Shown here: piece after piece, positions 1 through 8,593 of the stretch | How positions within the stretch are numbered: the stretch's first letter is position 1 | How the letters are laid out: every line of letters begins with the position of its first letter | The notes under the pieces: generated by a model | Databases searched by the model: none | Told to the model about the DNA's origin: nothing | The model's input: only the letters and a program-made list of their open reading frames with translations | From: Acidimicrobiales bacterium | GTDB taxonomy: Bacteria > Actinomycetota > Acidimicrobiia > Acidimicrobiales > MedAcidi-G1 | Reading direction: 5' to 3' | Length of the DNA stretch: 64,000 nt | NCBI GenBank assembly: GCA_014237715.1 | Contig: JAAZZG010000002.1 | Span: 124,001 to 188,000 of the forward strand | Made by a program: the position numbers and the translations under genes

Positions 1-2
1 GA

Positions 3-269
3 GTAGTGGTAGCTAATCCCATCCCTGTTACCGACGAGGCCGACCCACAGACCATCGCTGATGCCATCGCGGGTGGTCTGGCCGCAGCCGACGCTGCCGG
101 AGTACACGGTCGCGACGTAACACCCTTCCTGCTGGCGCATATCGGCCAGACCACCCGCGGTGCCAGCCTCGCGGCCAACGTGGCCCTCGTGAAGCACAAC
201 GCCGCTGTAGCCGCCGAAATCGCCGCTGCGCTGGCCGCCCTTCCGACCCTTGGCGTGGGGAGAAACTAA
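3..269 (+). CDS. psuG: Pseudouridine-5'-phosphate glycosidase, C-terminal part
   Basis: The frame is open from the window edge, so the 5' end is missing; about 89 codons of a family that is normally about 300 residues are present. The stretch TPFLLAHI followed by RGASLAANVALVKHNA matches the conserved C-terminal segment of PsuG, which splits pseudouridine 5'-phosphate into uracil and ribose 5-phosphate in the cytoplasm. A GTG at 6 is only an internal codon. The next gene begins 3 bases after the stop, so the two are probably co-transcribed. Identification rests on recalled family similarity in this C-terminal block. Confidence 0.8.
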   Translation, partial: VVVANPIPVTDEADPQTIADAIAGGLAAADAAGVHGRDVTPFLLAHIGQTTRGASLAANVALVKHNAAVAAEIAAALAALPTLGVGRN

Positions 270-272
270 GAG

Positions 273-1901
273 GTGGTCAACCGCTATCCCGAGCAGGGCA
301 CGATCATCACCGGTGGACCCGCCTATCCGCTCGCGAAAGGCGGCCTCAGGACCGTTGAGGCGGTCCGGATCGACGGTGGCCGGATTACCCACGTCGGATC
401 GCTGGCCGGTGCAAGAGCCCTCGGCGACGCTCAGGTTGTCGACCTAGACGGCCGCAGCATCCTCCCGGGCTTTGTCGACGCCCACACCCACCCTCTTATG
501 CACGGCCAGTGCGCCTCGTGGGCCGACCTGACCTCGGCGGCCAGCATCGACGAGGTGGTCAAACTGCTCGGAGAACACGCCCGAACCGAGGCCCGCTCCA
601 TAGGTCCGATTCGCGGCTTCGGCTACGACCACCACCGCCTGGCCGAGGGTCGGCACCCCACAGCCGTGGAACTGGACCTGGTGGCTGACAACCGAACGGT
701 CACCGCAATGCACGTCAGTGGCCACGGATTCTCGGTGAACAGCCACGGGCTGGCCGAGGCCGGGATCACCGCGACGACACCCACCCCACTGGGCGGCGTC
801 ATCGACCGTGACGAGGACGGACGGCCCACCGGTCGAGTATTCGACGCCGCCTGTGACCTACTCACCGGACCCAACGGGGTAAAACTCGGAAACCACGGCC
901 CCAACCTCCACCTGCCGGACGACCCGGACGACCTGGCCAGCATGCTGGACGACGCTCAGGAGGCGTTCCTGGCTACCGGAATCACCACCGTGGGCGACTG
1001 CCAGGTCACCGAACGGGAAATGCGGGCCTTCCTGGCCGCTCGGGACGCCGGGCGCCTCGCGTTGCGCGTGGTGATGTACGTCCTGTCCAGTCACGTCGAC
1101 AGCCTGGACCGCCTAGGGATCGAGTCGTGGCTGGGGAATGACCGCCTGTCGGTTGGCGGAGTCAAGCACTATGCCGACGGTGCCCTGACCGGGGGCACTG
1201 CCTACCTACCGTGCGGCTGCGGGGCCACCCACGGGCACCTGTACCACGGTCCGGGTGAACTGGAAGACCTGCTGGTCGCCTCGGCCACTGCCGGTCGTCA
1301 GACCGCCACCCACGCGCAAGGACCTGAGGCCATCCAACTGGTGCTGGACGCTCTGGGCCGGGCCCCGCTACGCCCCGACCTCCGGCACCGCATCGAGCAC
1401 TGCGGCTTCCCGTCTGCCGACCAGCTAACCGAGATGTGTCGGCTCGGAGTGGTCCCGGTCCCACAGCCAACCCAGGTCCACCTTTACGGGGAGGGTGTGC
1501 GCCGCGACCACCCCGAGGTGGCAGATGGCATGTACCCCTCAGGACGGATCGCCGCGGCCGGCCTACCCGTCGTGCTGTCCTCGGACGCCCCGGTAACTAG
1601 GCCATGCGTGATGCTGTCCTGCTGGGCAGCTGAGACGCGTCTGACCTCAGCGGGACGCGTCCTCGGTGACCAAAATCGGATCACCCGGGCACAATCCCTC
1701 ACCGGCTACACGGTGGGCGGAGCCCACGCTCTACGGCGAGACGACGTCGGGTCACTGGCCGTCGGGAACCCCGCCGACCTCGTACTCCTGGCCGACGACC
1801 CGTTCACTGTCGCCGTCGACCGTCTCCCGGACGTAGCCGTCCTAGAGACCTGGATAGACGGCCATCCCTGCTGGACCCTCGCCGAAGGCCGCACGCCGTG
1901 A
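273..1901 (+). CDS. Amidohydrolase family 3 (YtcJ-like metal-dependent hydrolase)
   Basis: A 542-residue cytoplasmic protein of the amidohydrolase superfamily. The first-strand metal motif HTH is at residues 71-73 (DAHTHP), an IEHCGF segment supplies a later metal His, and a C-terminal SSDAPV block carries the usual catalytic Asp. Length and layout fit the YtcJ/NfdA-like group (about 530-560 residues), whose members hydrolyse amides, formamides or cyclic amidic compounds; the substrate cannot be read from sequence. The GTG start at 273 follows psuG by 3 bases, suggesting translational coupling and a possible link with pyrimidine or amide salvage. The family call is firm, the function is not. 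Confidence 0.85.
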   Translation: MVNRYPEQGTIITGGPAYPLAKGGLRTVEAVRIDGGRITHVGSLAGARALGDAQVVDLDGRSILPGFVDAHTHPLMHGQCASWADLTSAASIDEVVKLLGEHARTEARSIGPIRGFGYDHHRLAEGRHPTAVELDLVADNRTVTAMHVSGHGFSVNSHGLAEAGITATTPTPLGGVIDRDEDGRPTGRVFDAACDLLTGPNGVKLGNHGPNLHLPDDPDDLASMLDDAQEAFLATGITTVGDCQVTEREMRAFLAARDAGRLALRVVMYVLSSHVDSLDRLGIESWLGNDRLSVGGVKHYADGALTGGTAYLPCGCGATHGHLYHGPGELEDLLVASATAGRQTATHAQGPEAIQLVLDALGRAPLRPDLRHRIEHCGFPSADQLTEMCRLGVVPVPQPTQVHLYGEGVRRDHPEVADGMYPSGRIAAAGLPVVLSSDAPVTRPCVMLSCWAAETRLTSAGRVLGDQNRITRAQSLTGYTVGGAHALRRDDVGSLAVGNPADLVLLADDPFTVAVDRLPDVAVLETWIDGHPCWTLAEGRTP

Positions 1902-1950
1902 AGACCGCCAGCGTAGAAAACAGCTGAAGAGGAACCAGCGGCGGAACCGG

Positions 1951-2316
1951 TCAGTCGACCAGGTTCTCCTCTGTCGTAGCAATGAAGACGGCGAGGGTGC
2001 ATCCGGTCTCGGTTCTCGAGTCGTGCCGGGTCCCTGCGGCCAGCAGCACCAGATCTCCCTGCCGGTATACGTGACCGTCGTGGTCGATCAGCTCGCCCTC
2101 CAGCATCAGGAATTGCTCGTCGCAGGTGTGCTCGTGGGGTGTGGTCCGCGTGCCCGGGTCCATGCGGTAGACGTGAAAACCGCCCCCCAGCGGGTACGAC
2201 CCGTCAAGCTGCAGGATCCACTCGCCGGGCGACGGCTCGCCGTCGACGATGAACGGGACGAACTCGGCCTCGAACCGGTTAGCTACCCGGCGTTCGGCGG
2301 AACCGATGGGGTCCAT
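1951..2316 (-). CDS. Small cupin-domain protein
   Basis: A 121-residue single-domain cupin. The first cupin motif is seen in TPHEHTCDEQFLMLEGEL (metal-binding His-x-His and Glu) and the second in a GDLVLLAAGTRHD segment. Such proteins are often metal-dependent dioxygenases, isomerases or binding proteins. It lies 35 bases downstream of the Rieske oxygenase gene on the same strand and probably belongs to its transcript, so it may act on or bind the same substrate. No signal peptide or fused domain is present. The substrate is unknown. Confidence 0.75.
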   Translation of the reverse strand: MDPIGSAERRVANRFEAEFVPFIVDGEPSPGEWILQLDGSYPLGGGFHVYRMDPGTRTTPHEHTCDEQFLMLEGELIDHDGHVYRQGDLVLLAAGTRHDSRTETGCTLAVFIATTEENLVD

Positions 2317-2351
2317 GTGCGGCCCCTACCACTCCCCGTGCCCGTCTACGG

Positions 2352-3452
2352 TCACGACTCTGCGGCCAGATCGGCGAGGTATTGCTGGGTGAAGTCCCAG
2401 CAGAGCGAGTCCCGGGCAGCGAACATCCCCCGGTCGAACGAGCGTGAGCTCACCCCCCGCTGGGTGCGTTCGCAAACCGCGTTGTCCTGGGCCATGACCA
2501 GGTTGCTGAAGTCACAGACCGCGCTGGGGTCGAAGTCGTCAGACTCAACTGCGGAGGGCTCGAACAGGTACTCGATCTCGTAGTCGGTCCGCGCCGGCCC
2601 CCGGGGGATTAACCGAGTCAGGATCACGCTGGTGCCGGTGATGTCGACGAAGAGGTTCGGATAGACGAACGCCGAGAGGTAGGACCGTTCGTCGCCTGGC
2701 GTCATGGTGGCGATCACCGGGAGTGGGGCCGTACCGTCAGCCGTGAAGCTGTTGGCCCCCTCAGCTAACCAGGCACCACCGTCATCCCGGCCCTCGTCAA
2801 TCACGTCACCCTGTTGGTGGAGGGGGATGATCTCTACCAGTTCGGGGTGGACCTGCGGGCAGTGGAGACACTCGGCATAGTTCTCCACCAGAATCTTCCA
2901 GTTGGCGGCCACCGTGCTGGTCTCCAGCCTCCCGAGCCGGAGACGGTCCAGCTGCAACCGCTCGAACGACAAAATCTCGTCGCTGCTTTCGGCCAGCCAG
3001 TCCACCAACGGCGGAGGGTCGTTGGCCAGGCTGACGAAGAGCATCCCCTGCCAGCTCTCCACCGCAACCCGATGGAGTGGGAACGCCATGCGGTCAAGCT
3101 CCTCCTTCGCCACGTTCGGGGTCGCCACGAGCTCGCCGTCCAGCGAATAGCTCCATGCGTGGTACGGGCAGGTGATCGCCGCTCCGAAGCCACTCCCGCT
3201 GGCGTCACACAACTGCGAACCCCGATGCCGGCACACGTTGTAATAGGCCTGTAGGTCTCCGTCCCGGTTGCGGAGCACGAGGACGCTCTCAGCACCGACA
3301 TCGACCACCAGGCGATCACCCACGTGAGCCAGCCGCTCGGAGCGCCCGACGTAGCACCACCGCCGGTGGAAGACGCCCTCGAGGTCGGCGTCGTAGATGG
3401 CGGGAGACCGATATTCCTCCCCTCGCAATGTGGGCTTCATCGCCGTAGACAC
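2352..3452 (-). CDS. Rieske non-heme iron oxygenase, alpha subunit (N-demethylase type)
   Basis: Catalytic subunit of a ring-hydroxylating / betaine-demethylase type oxygenase. The Rieske [2Fe-2S] ligands are Cys74-x-His76 (CRHRG) and Cys95-x2-His98 (CPYHAW). The mononuclear iron site is in ENYAECLHCPQVHPE, with a later Asp in AQDNAVCE. The longest frame reaches GTG 3533, but that lies inside the regulator palindrome. I chose GTG 3452 because GGAGGAGG stands 5 bases before it, giving 366 residues. The gene is divergent from the ABC importer. Relatives include glycine-betaine and carnitine-type monooxygenases, so an imported quaternary amine is a plausible substrate, but this is inference. No reductase partner is adjacent. 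Confidence 0.88.
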   Translation of the reverse strand: MSTAMKPTLRGEEYRSPAIYDADLEGVFHRRWCYVGRSERLAHVGDRLVVDVGAESVLVLRNRDGDLQAYYNVCRHRGSQLCDASGSGFGAAITCPYHAWSYSLDGELVATPNVAKEELDRMAFPLHRVAVESWQGMLFVSLANDPPPLVDWLAESSDEILSFERLQLDRLRLGRLETSTVAANWKILVENYAECLHCPQVHPELVEIIPLHQQGDVIDEGRDDGGAWLAEGANSFTADGTAPLPVIATMTPGDERSYLSAFVYPNLFVDITGTSVILTRLIPRGPARTDYEIEYLFEPSAVESDDFDPSAVCDFSNLVMAQDNAVCERTQRGVSSRSFDRGMFAARDSLCWDFTQQYLADLAAES

Positions 3453-3531
3453 GTATCCCTCCTCCGGAACCCCAGTAGGCCCCGCCTTGTCATAGCTTCC
3501 CCCCGGGTCCGCCTGGACTCTGACCGAAGCC

Positions 3532-3553
3532 ACTGACTGGCGAGTCAGTCAGT
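3532..3553. promoter_or_regulatory. Predicted TetR operator in the Rieske / ABC importer divergent region
   Basis: A perfect inverted repeat with 8-bp arms ACTGACTG and CAGTCAGT separated by 6 bp. It lies between the divergent Rieske oxygenase gene (start 3452) and the substrate-binding protein gene (start 3606). A closely similar site (ACTGAC, then GTCAGTCAGT) abuts the TetR gene at 7804-7821. The shared sequence and position make it a likely binding site for that TetR protein, controlling both divergent units. No binding data are visible in sequence. Confidence 0.65.
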
Positions 3554-3605
3554 GGGTGACTATAGTCCCGCGCCATCGCGAGAACTAGCACGAGGGGGCC
3601 CATCC

Positions 3606-4859
3606 ATGAAGAACCGCCAGCCTGAACGCCGACGCCCGACCACCTCTGCGAGCCGCGCTCCAGTCAGTAGGCGCCAGTTCCTCGGTGGCTCGGCTGCGGC
3701 CGCCGGCGGCCTGGTACTCGGCCCGTCGATCCTCGCCGCCTGCGGAAGCGACGGCGGTTCGGGCACGGCCCTGAAACTGGCCCGGCCCGACAAGCCGGTC
3801 ACGCTTCCCAGCGTCGGGGACGCCGTGGCCGCCGGAAAAGCCCACGAAGGCGGGACCCTGCAGATCCTCAACTACGTGGACTACCTCAACCCGGACGTGG
3901 TCGCCCGGTTTGAGGAGACCTACGGCGTCAAGACCGCCGTCACCACCTACGACACCGAGGAAGGGGCACTCAACAAGCTCCGCTCCGGTGCCTTCACGCC
4001 CGACCTCATCATCGGGATGACCGACTCCGTCCTATCCCGGCTGGTGGCTGCTGAATTGCTCCAGCCCCTCAATCACTCCTACCTGTCCAATTTCGGCAAC
4101 GTCATCGAGGGCCTCCGCGACCCCTACTACGACGTGGGTGCCCAGTACACGACTCCGTACATCATCTATTCGACGGGGATCGGCTACCGGACGGATATGG
4201 ACGTCGACACGTCCTACTTCGAGTCGGGCAACGGGTGGGACATCCTGTGGGACCCCGCCTATTCCGGTCGCCTCGGCATCCTGGACTCCTACCGCGATGT
4301 GATCGGCTCGGTGCTGCACCGCAATGGTGAGGACATCAACACCGGTGACCAGAAGGTCCTGAACGCCGCCCTGGAGGACCTCCGGGAGATGTCGGCTGCC
4401 ACAAACCCGAAGATCGACATCCTCGCCTACACCGAGGTCCCCGCTGGAACACGCGTAGTCAACCAGTGCTGGTCAGGTGACATGCTCCTCGGTGTCTGGT
4501 ACCTCCCGGAGGATGCCTCATGGACCGAACTCGGCTATTGGCAGCCCGACGAAATGGTGACCGGAAACGACGTCTTCTGCGTGGCTAGGAACGCCGAGCG
4601 TCCCGTCCTGGCCCATGAGTTCATCAATTTCTTCCTCGACGTCGACAACGCCCTGGAGAACTTCGGGTGGACGGGCTACCAGCCGGCCCTGGAGGCCCTG
4701 GACGCCCAGACGTTGATCGACTGGGAATACGTCCCGGCCAATCTGGCCAACGCCCTGATAACCCCGGCGCAGTACGCCAAGGGCAACCGAGCCGTGGCCC
4801 TGGAGCCGGACGTGGATGCCCGCTGGACCGACGTCTGGGCCAAGTTCACCGCTGGCTGA
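3606..4859 (+). CDS. ABC transporter substrate-binding lipoprotein (PotD/PotF-like)
   Basis: Extracytoplasmic solute receptor of the spermidine/putrescine family, 417 residues from ATG 3606, which follows a GAGGGGG ribosome-binding stretch. The N-terminus carries a twin-arginine motif (SRRQFLGG), a hydrophobic stretch and a lipobox LAAC, so export by Tat and lipid anchoring are predicted. A longer frame to 3552 would lose this signal arrangement. Two permease genes and an ATPase gene follow, completing a polyamine/opine-type importer. The substrate could be a polyamine or another cationic or quaternary nitrogen compound, given the divergent Rieske demethylase; that part is inference. Confidence 0.88.
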   Translation: MKNRQPERRRPTTSASRAPVSRRQFLGGSAAAAGGLVLGPSILAACGSDGGSGTALKLARPDKPVTLPSVGDAVAAGKAHEGGTLQILNYVDYLNPDVVARFEETYGVKTAVTTYDTEEGALNKLRSGAFTPDLIIGMTDSVLSRLVAAELLQPLNHSYLSNFGNVIEGLRDPYYDVGAQYTTPYIIYSTGIGYRTDMDVDTSYFESGNGWDILWDPAYSGRLGILDSYRDVIGSVLHRNGEDINTGDQKVLNAALEDLREMSAATNPKIDILAYTEVPAGTRVVNQCWSGDMLLGVWYLPEDASWTELGYWQPDEMVTGNDVFCVARNAERPVLAHEFINFFLDVDNALENFGWTGYQPALEALDAQTLIDWEYVPANLANALITPAQYAKGNRAVALEPDVDARWTDVWAKFTAG

Positions 4860-4905
4860 TCCTCGGCCCACTGTCGGGCGACCGGTTTCTCGCTGAGCAA
4901 CGACG

Positions 4906-5835
4906 GTGACCGGCGCCCCAACTTCCGTAACAACCTCCGACGGGTCACGACGGCGCGGTGACCGGGGCACCCTTTGGGGGCTGTTCGCCCTCCCAGGGAC
5001 GGTCTGGCTACTGGTGCTGTTCGTGGTGCCGTTCTACGCGCTGGTCTGCGTGGCCTTCGGAGACATTGATCCCGTCTTCCGCAACGCCGTCCCGGCCTGG
5101 AACCCTCTCGACTGGAGCTTCGGCACTGCGGGCGAAGTCCTCGGCGAGATCTTCGGGGGGAGCCTCCGGAAGGTGTTCCTACGCACCATTTCCTATGTGG
5201 TGTGTGCCGTCGTCCTCTCGTTCTTCGTCGGCTATCCGGTGGCGTACTACCTGGCTCGGCACGCTGGACGGTGGCGCGGCCTCCTCCTAGCCCTAATGGT
5301 CCTGCCGTTCTGGGTCAACTACCTGATGCGGATGCTGGCCTGGGTCAACCTGCTACAAGTTGACGGCTGGGTAACCCGGGCCTTCTCGGTGTTCGGGGTC
5401 CAGGTGAACTGGTTAGACGGCCAGCCGGTCACCGTGGTGCTGGGTCTGGTATACGGCTACGTCCCGTTCCTAGTCCTCCCCCTCTACGCCGCCCTCGAGC
5501 GACTCGACGGCCGGCTCCTTGAGGCGGCCCGTGACCTGGGGGCCGGACCTGGCCGGACGTTCCGCCTCGTGACCATCCCACTGTCGCGTCCCGGAATGCT
5601 CGGGGCCGGTGTGATCATCGCTCTGCCCATGTTCGGTGACTACTACACGAACGACATGCTGTCGCGGTCGCCGGCCACTGAGATGGTGGGGAACCAGGTC
5701 GACTTCTACCTGAACGCCACCACCCAGCCCCAGAAGGGGGCCGTCCTAGTCTTGGTGCTGTCGGCCCTTCTGGTCGTCCTCATGTCCTACTACCTGGTCA
5801 GCACTATGCGGATGCAGCGGGAAATCCGGGCATGA
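4906..5835 (+). CDS. ABC transporter permease (PotB-like)
   Basis: A 309-residue inner-membrane permease with about six hydrophobic segments, beginning with WGLFALPGTVWLLVLFVVPF. The cytoplasmic EAA loop is visible as LLEAARDLGAGPGRTFRLV, which couples to the ATPase. GTG start 46 bases after the receptor gene. It overlaps the next permease gene by 4 bases (ATGA), so the two are translated together. It forms the first half of the transmembrane channel of the polyamine/opine-type importer. Confidence 0.88.
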   Translation: MTGAPTSVTTSDGSRRRGDRGTLWGLFALPGTVWLLVLFVVPFYALVCVAFGDIDPVFRNAVPAWNPLDWSFGTAGEVLGEIFGGSLRKVFLRTISYVVCAVVLSFFVGYPVAYYLARHAGRWRGLLLALMVLPFWVNYLMRMLAWVNLLQVDGWVTRAFSVFGVQVNWLDGQPVTVVLGLVYGYVPFLVLPLYAALERLDGRLLEAARDLGAGPGRTFRLVTIPLSRPGMLGAGVIIALPMFGDYYTNDMLSRSPATEMVGNQVDFYLNATTQPQKGAVLVLVLSALLVVLMSYYLVSTMRMQREIRA

Positions 5836-6707
5836 GCTGGCGACGAGGTCGGAACCCGTGGCGGCGGCCGATCGGCCTTGCCACCTGGACGTGGGCCTAC
5901 GTGCTTTGGATGTTTCTGCCGGTAGCCATCGCCGTCTTGTTCTCGTTCAATGGCGGGCGTAGTCGTTCGGTCTGGCAGGGCTTCTCGCTGCGCTGGTGGA
6001 CCGGGGAACCTAATGCCTCGCTTCTCCACGACGAGACCCTGCACAGTGCCCTGCGCAACTCGTTGGTTCTGGCTCTCCTCACCATGCTGGTGGCAACCCC
6101 GATCGGCATCGCTCTGGCTATAGGCCTGGCCCGATGGCGGTCCCGGACGGCTAGCGGCGCCAACTGGTTGATGTTGGTCCCGCTCGTCACCCCCGAGATC
6201 GTGATGGGCGCCTCGCTGCTGTTGGTCTTCACGAACCTGTACACCGGAATCCCGCTGGGACGACCAGCCCAGCTGCTGGGCCACGTGACCTTCTCCATCT
6301 CGTACGTGGTTGTGGTGGCCCGCGGCCGGCTCCTGTCGATCGGACGGGACTACGAGGAGGCGGCTCGAGACCTGGGCGCTAGCCAGCTCCAGGCCATCCG
6401 ACTAGTTCTCCTACCGCTGCTCGCCCCGGCCATCTTCGCCGGTTTCGTGATCGTGTTCGCCATGTCGATCGACGACTTCGTAATCAGCGCCTTCCTATCC
6501 TCGGGGGCTGGGTCGGAGACGGTGCCTGTCCGGATCTACTCGGCCGTGCGGACCAGCTCTACGCCAGCGCTAAACGCCCTAGCCTCGTTCCTCGTCGCCT
6601 CCACGCTGGTTGCCCTCGCCCTTGGAGCCAGCGTCATGTCGTGGTTCCGGCGTCGTCGCGGAACTAAGGAGTCGGCGCTGGCCGACCTCACCTCAGTCGG
6701 CATCTGA
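5832..6707 (+). CDS. ABC transporter permease (PotC-like)
   Basis: A 291-residue membrane protein with about six transmembrane segments. The EAA loop appears as YEEAARDLGASQLQAIRLV. The start codon overlaps the stop of the PotB-like gene (ATGA). It is the second permease of the importer encoded from 3606. The ATPase gene lies convergently 21 bases downstream on the other strand rather than in the same operon. Confidence 0.88.
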   Translation: MSWRRGRNPWRRPIGLATWTWAYVLWMFLPVAIAVLFSFNGGRSRSVWQGFSLRWWTGEPNASLLHDETLHSALRNSLVLALLTMLVATPIGIALAIGLARWRSRTASGANWLMLVPLVTPEIVMGASLLLVFTNLYTGIPLGRPAQLLGHVTFSISYVVVVARGRLLSIGRDYEEAARDLGASQLQAIRLVLLPLLAPAIFAGFVIVFAMSIDDFVISAFLSSGAGSETVPVRIYSAVRTSSTPALNALASFLVASTLVALALGASVMSWFRRRRGTKESALADLTSVGI

Positions 6708-6728
6708 ACCCAACAGTCTGGAAATCGG

Positions 6729-7772
6729 CTAGCTGGCCAGCAAGCGGAGGGCGTCGACCGGCATCTCCGCGTGGGTAGCACCTTCGCCTGCCACCCCGCC
6801 GCTATTGGCCAACAAGGCATGAAAGGTTACGTCCCCGCTCCTGAGATGGACCTGGGTGGTGGCACCAGTGAAGACCCGCCGCTCCACTACAACAGGCAGT
6901 CCGTTGTCTGGCTCTCCTTCGACCAGCCGGACCCGCTCGGGCCGAATGACCACGCGACAGCGCCCCACTGGTCCGTCACCTGTCGCCCGAAGCACTCGGT
7001 CCCCAACCTGGACCCTCCCCCCGCCCAGATGTTCCACATCGAGGAGGTTGGCCACGCCCAGGAAATCGGCCACCGAACCGTCGATCGGCTCCTCATAGAC
7101 CTCCCGAGGGGTCCCCACCTGCACCAGACGGCCCTCGTCCATCACGGCCAAGCGGTCGCTCATCGTCAACGCCTCCTCCTGGTCGTGGGTGACGTACACA
7201 AAGGTGATTCCGATCGCCTGCTGGAGGCTGCGTAACTCCACCTGAAGGGCCTTGCGGAGTCGGGCATCCAGCGCCCCCAACGGTTCGTCGAGCAACAGGA
7301 CCCGCGGCTCCAGTATCAGGGCTCGGGCCAGGGCAACGCGCTGCTGCTGCCCTCCGGAAAGTTGGTGGGGGCGCCGGCCCTCCAAGCCACCGAGTTCGAC
7401 CAGGTCCAGCGCCCGGGCGACCCGCGTCCCCACCTCATCGGTTGAGACCTTCTGGAACCGAAGCCCGAAGGCCACGTTGCGCTCCACGGTGAGGTGGGGG
7501 AAAAGCGCGTAACTCTGGAAGACGGTGTTGACCGGGCGGTGTTCCGGCGCTAGGTCGGTCACCTCCTCACCGTCGATCCACACCGAGCCCCGGTCCGGCC
7601 GTTCGAAGCCCCCAATGATGCGCAGCGTTGTGGTCTTGCCGCATCCCGACGGCCCGAGGAGTGAGAAGAACTCCCCGGACGCTATGTCAAGGTCGATGCC
7701 CCGGACCACGGCCACGTCGTCGAACCGCTTCTCGAGGTCGGAAAGGACCACGTGGCCCGTGGCGACCGCCAT
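6729..7772 (-). CDS. ABC transporter ATP-binding protein (PotA-like)
   Basis: ATPase of the importer, 347 residues from ATG 7772. Walker A is GPSGCGKTT, the signature is LSGGQQQRVALARAL, Walker B is RVLLLDEPLGALD, and the H-loop is VTHDQEEA. A TOBE-like C-terminal domain follows, as in PotA. A longer frame runs to 7934 but would overlap the TetR gene and has no family similarity, so I reject it. It is divergent from tetR with 49 bp between them holding the operator. Having the ATPase in its own unit, opposed to the permease genes, is unusual for this family. Confidence 0.9.
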   Translation of the reverse strand: MAVATGHVVLSDLEKRFDDVAVVRGIDLDIASGEFFSLLGPSGCGKTTTLRIIGGFERPDRGSVWIDGEEVTDLAPEHRPVNTVFQSYALFPHLTVERNVAFGLRFQKVSTDEVGTRVARALDLVELGGLEGRRPHQLSGGQQQRVALARALILEPRVLLLDEPLGALDARLRKALQVELRSLQQAIGITFVYVTHDQEEALTMSDRLAVMDEGRLVQVGTPREVYEEPIDGSVADFLGVANLLDVEHLGGGRVQVGDRVLRATGDGPVGRCRVVIRPERVRLVEGEPDNGLPVVVERRVFTGATTQVHLRSGDVTFHALLANSGGVAGEGATHAEMPVDALRLLAS

Positions 7773-7803
7773 TGGCGCAGCGTACCGGCTCGGACTGCGA
7801 TGA

Positions 7804-7821
7804 ACTGACGGGTCAGTCAGT
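7804..7821. promoter_or_regulatory. Predicted TetR operator upstream of tetR and potA-like gene
   Basis: The sequence ACTGAC ... GTCAGTCAGT repeats the core of the palindrome at 3532-3553. It ends at the base before the TetR start codon at 7822 and lies 31 bp upstream of the divergent ATPase gene. This is the expected place for autoregulation. Because it abuts the ATG there is no room for a normal ribosome-binding site, so the tetR message may be leaderless or start at a later codon. Confidence 0.65.
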
Positions 7822-8430
7822 ATGGTGCAATCGGTGGAAGAGTCGCAGGGACACAAGCCGGCCGTCGAGAAGCGTCGAATCCAGATCCTTGAGGCAGCCT
7901 GCGCGGTCATGGGCAAGCAGGGGATCGCCGCCACTCGGGTGGGCGACGTGGCGAAGCACCTCGGGATCTCGACCGGTCTCGTCCACTACCACTTCGACAC
8001 CAAGGATGAACTCCTAGCCGCCGCGTTCAGGCACGCCGCCGAAAAGGAACTAGCGGCTTTACGGATTCTGGTGGAAACCGGCGGAACACCAAGAGAACTC
8101 CTCGACGTAGTGATCAACAATTTCTACCCAGCCAGCGGCTTTTCTAGCTGGCGACTATGGATCGAGGGCTGGGCGGTCGCGCTGCAGTCCGAGTCCTTCC
8201 GGCAGACGGTCATGGAGTTGGACGAGGCCTGGGTTGAGGTTCTCGCTGAAGCCCTCACAGACGGTGTCGCCTCCGGGGACTTCTCCTGTGTCAACCCCCG
8301 GGACTCAGCATGGCGACTGGCCTGCCTAATTGAGGGGTTGGCCATCCAGCAGGTAGCCCACGGCGGGGTGATCAACGATGTCGAAACGCGACGCTTGGTT
8401 GCCGACGCGGTCGAGGCCGAGATCGGCTAG
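7822..8430 (+). CDS. TetR family transcriptional regulator (BetI-like)
   Basis: A 202-residue regulator. The N-terminal helix-turn-helix is in TRVGDVAKHLGISTGLVHYH, followed by the family's FDTKDELL segment. The C-terminal ligand domain includes WRLWIEGWAVALQ, reminiscent of BetI-type regulators of choline or betaine genes. The predicted operator immediately precedes it and is repeated in front of the Rieske and importer genes. It probably represses the 1951-7772 gene set and itself. The inducing ligand is unknown; a quaternary amine is a reasonable guess. Confidence 0.85.
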   Translation: MVQSVEESQGHKPAVEKRRIQILEAACAVMGKQGIAATRVGDVAKHLGISTGLVHYHFDTKDELLAAAFRHAAEKELAALRILVETGGTPRELLDVVINNFYPASGFSSWRLWIEGWAVALQSESFRQTVMELDEAWVEVLAEALTDGVASGDFSCVNPRDSAWRLACLIEGLAIQQVAHGGVINDVETRRLVADAVEAEIG

Positions 8431-8467
8431 CCCCTCGCTCGACAGAATCCGGCCTGGTAACCGGTCA

Positions 8468-8593
8468 TCAAGCCTGGTTCTCCAGCGGACGAACGCTTCG
8501 GAGCCACAGGCCACCGACGGCGTCGAGCATGTCGGTCACCGGAGCGTCGGCAGGGAAGCGACACAGAAGGTTCGAGATCCGCCACACGATCAT
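8468..8593 (-). CDS. Small ORF (41 aa) coupled to the ThDP enzyme gene
   Basis: The ATG overlaps the stop codon of the upstream ThDP enzyme gene (ATGA at 8590-8593), the junction type seen at many real gene pairs in this window. The 41-residue product contains LLCRFPADAPVTDMLDAVGG, ends in RSVRPLENQA, and uses codons like its neighbours. No domain, signal peptide or membrane segment is recognisable. It could be a small accessory protein or a chance frame; function unknown. Confidence 0.4.
   Translation of the reverse strand: MIVWRISNLLCRFPADAPVTDMLDAVGGLWLRSVRPLENQA

Noticed and set aside
3453-3533. Upstream GTG 3533 as start of the Rieske gene
   Set aside because: It lies inside the regulator palindrome, while GTG 3452 has a perfect GGAGG-type site.
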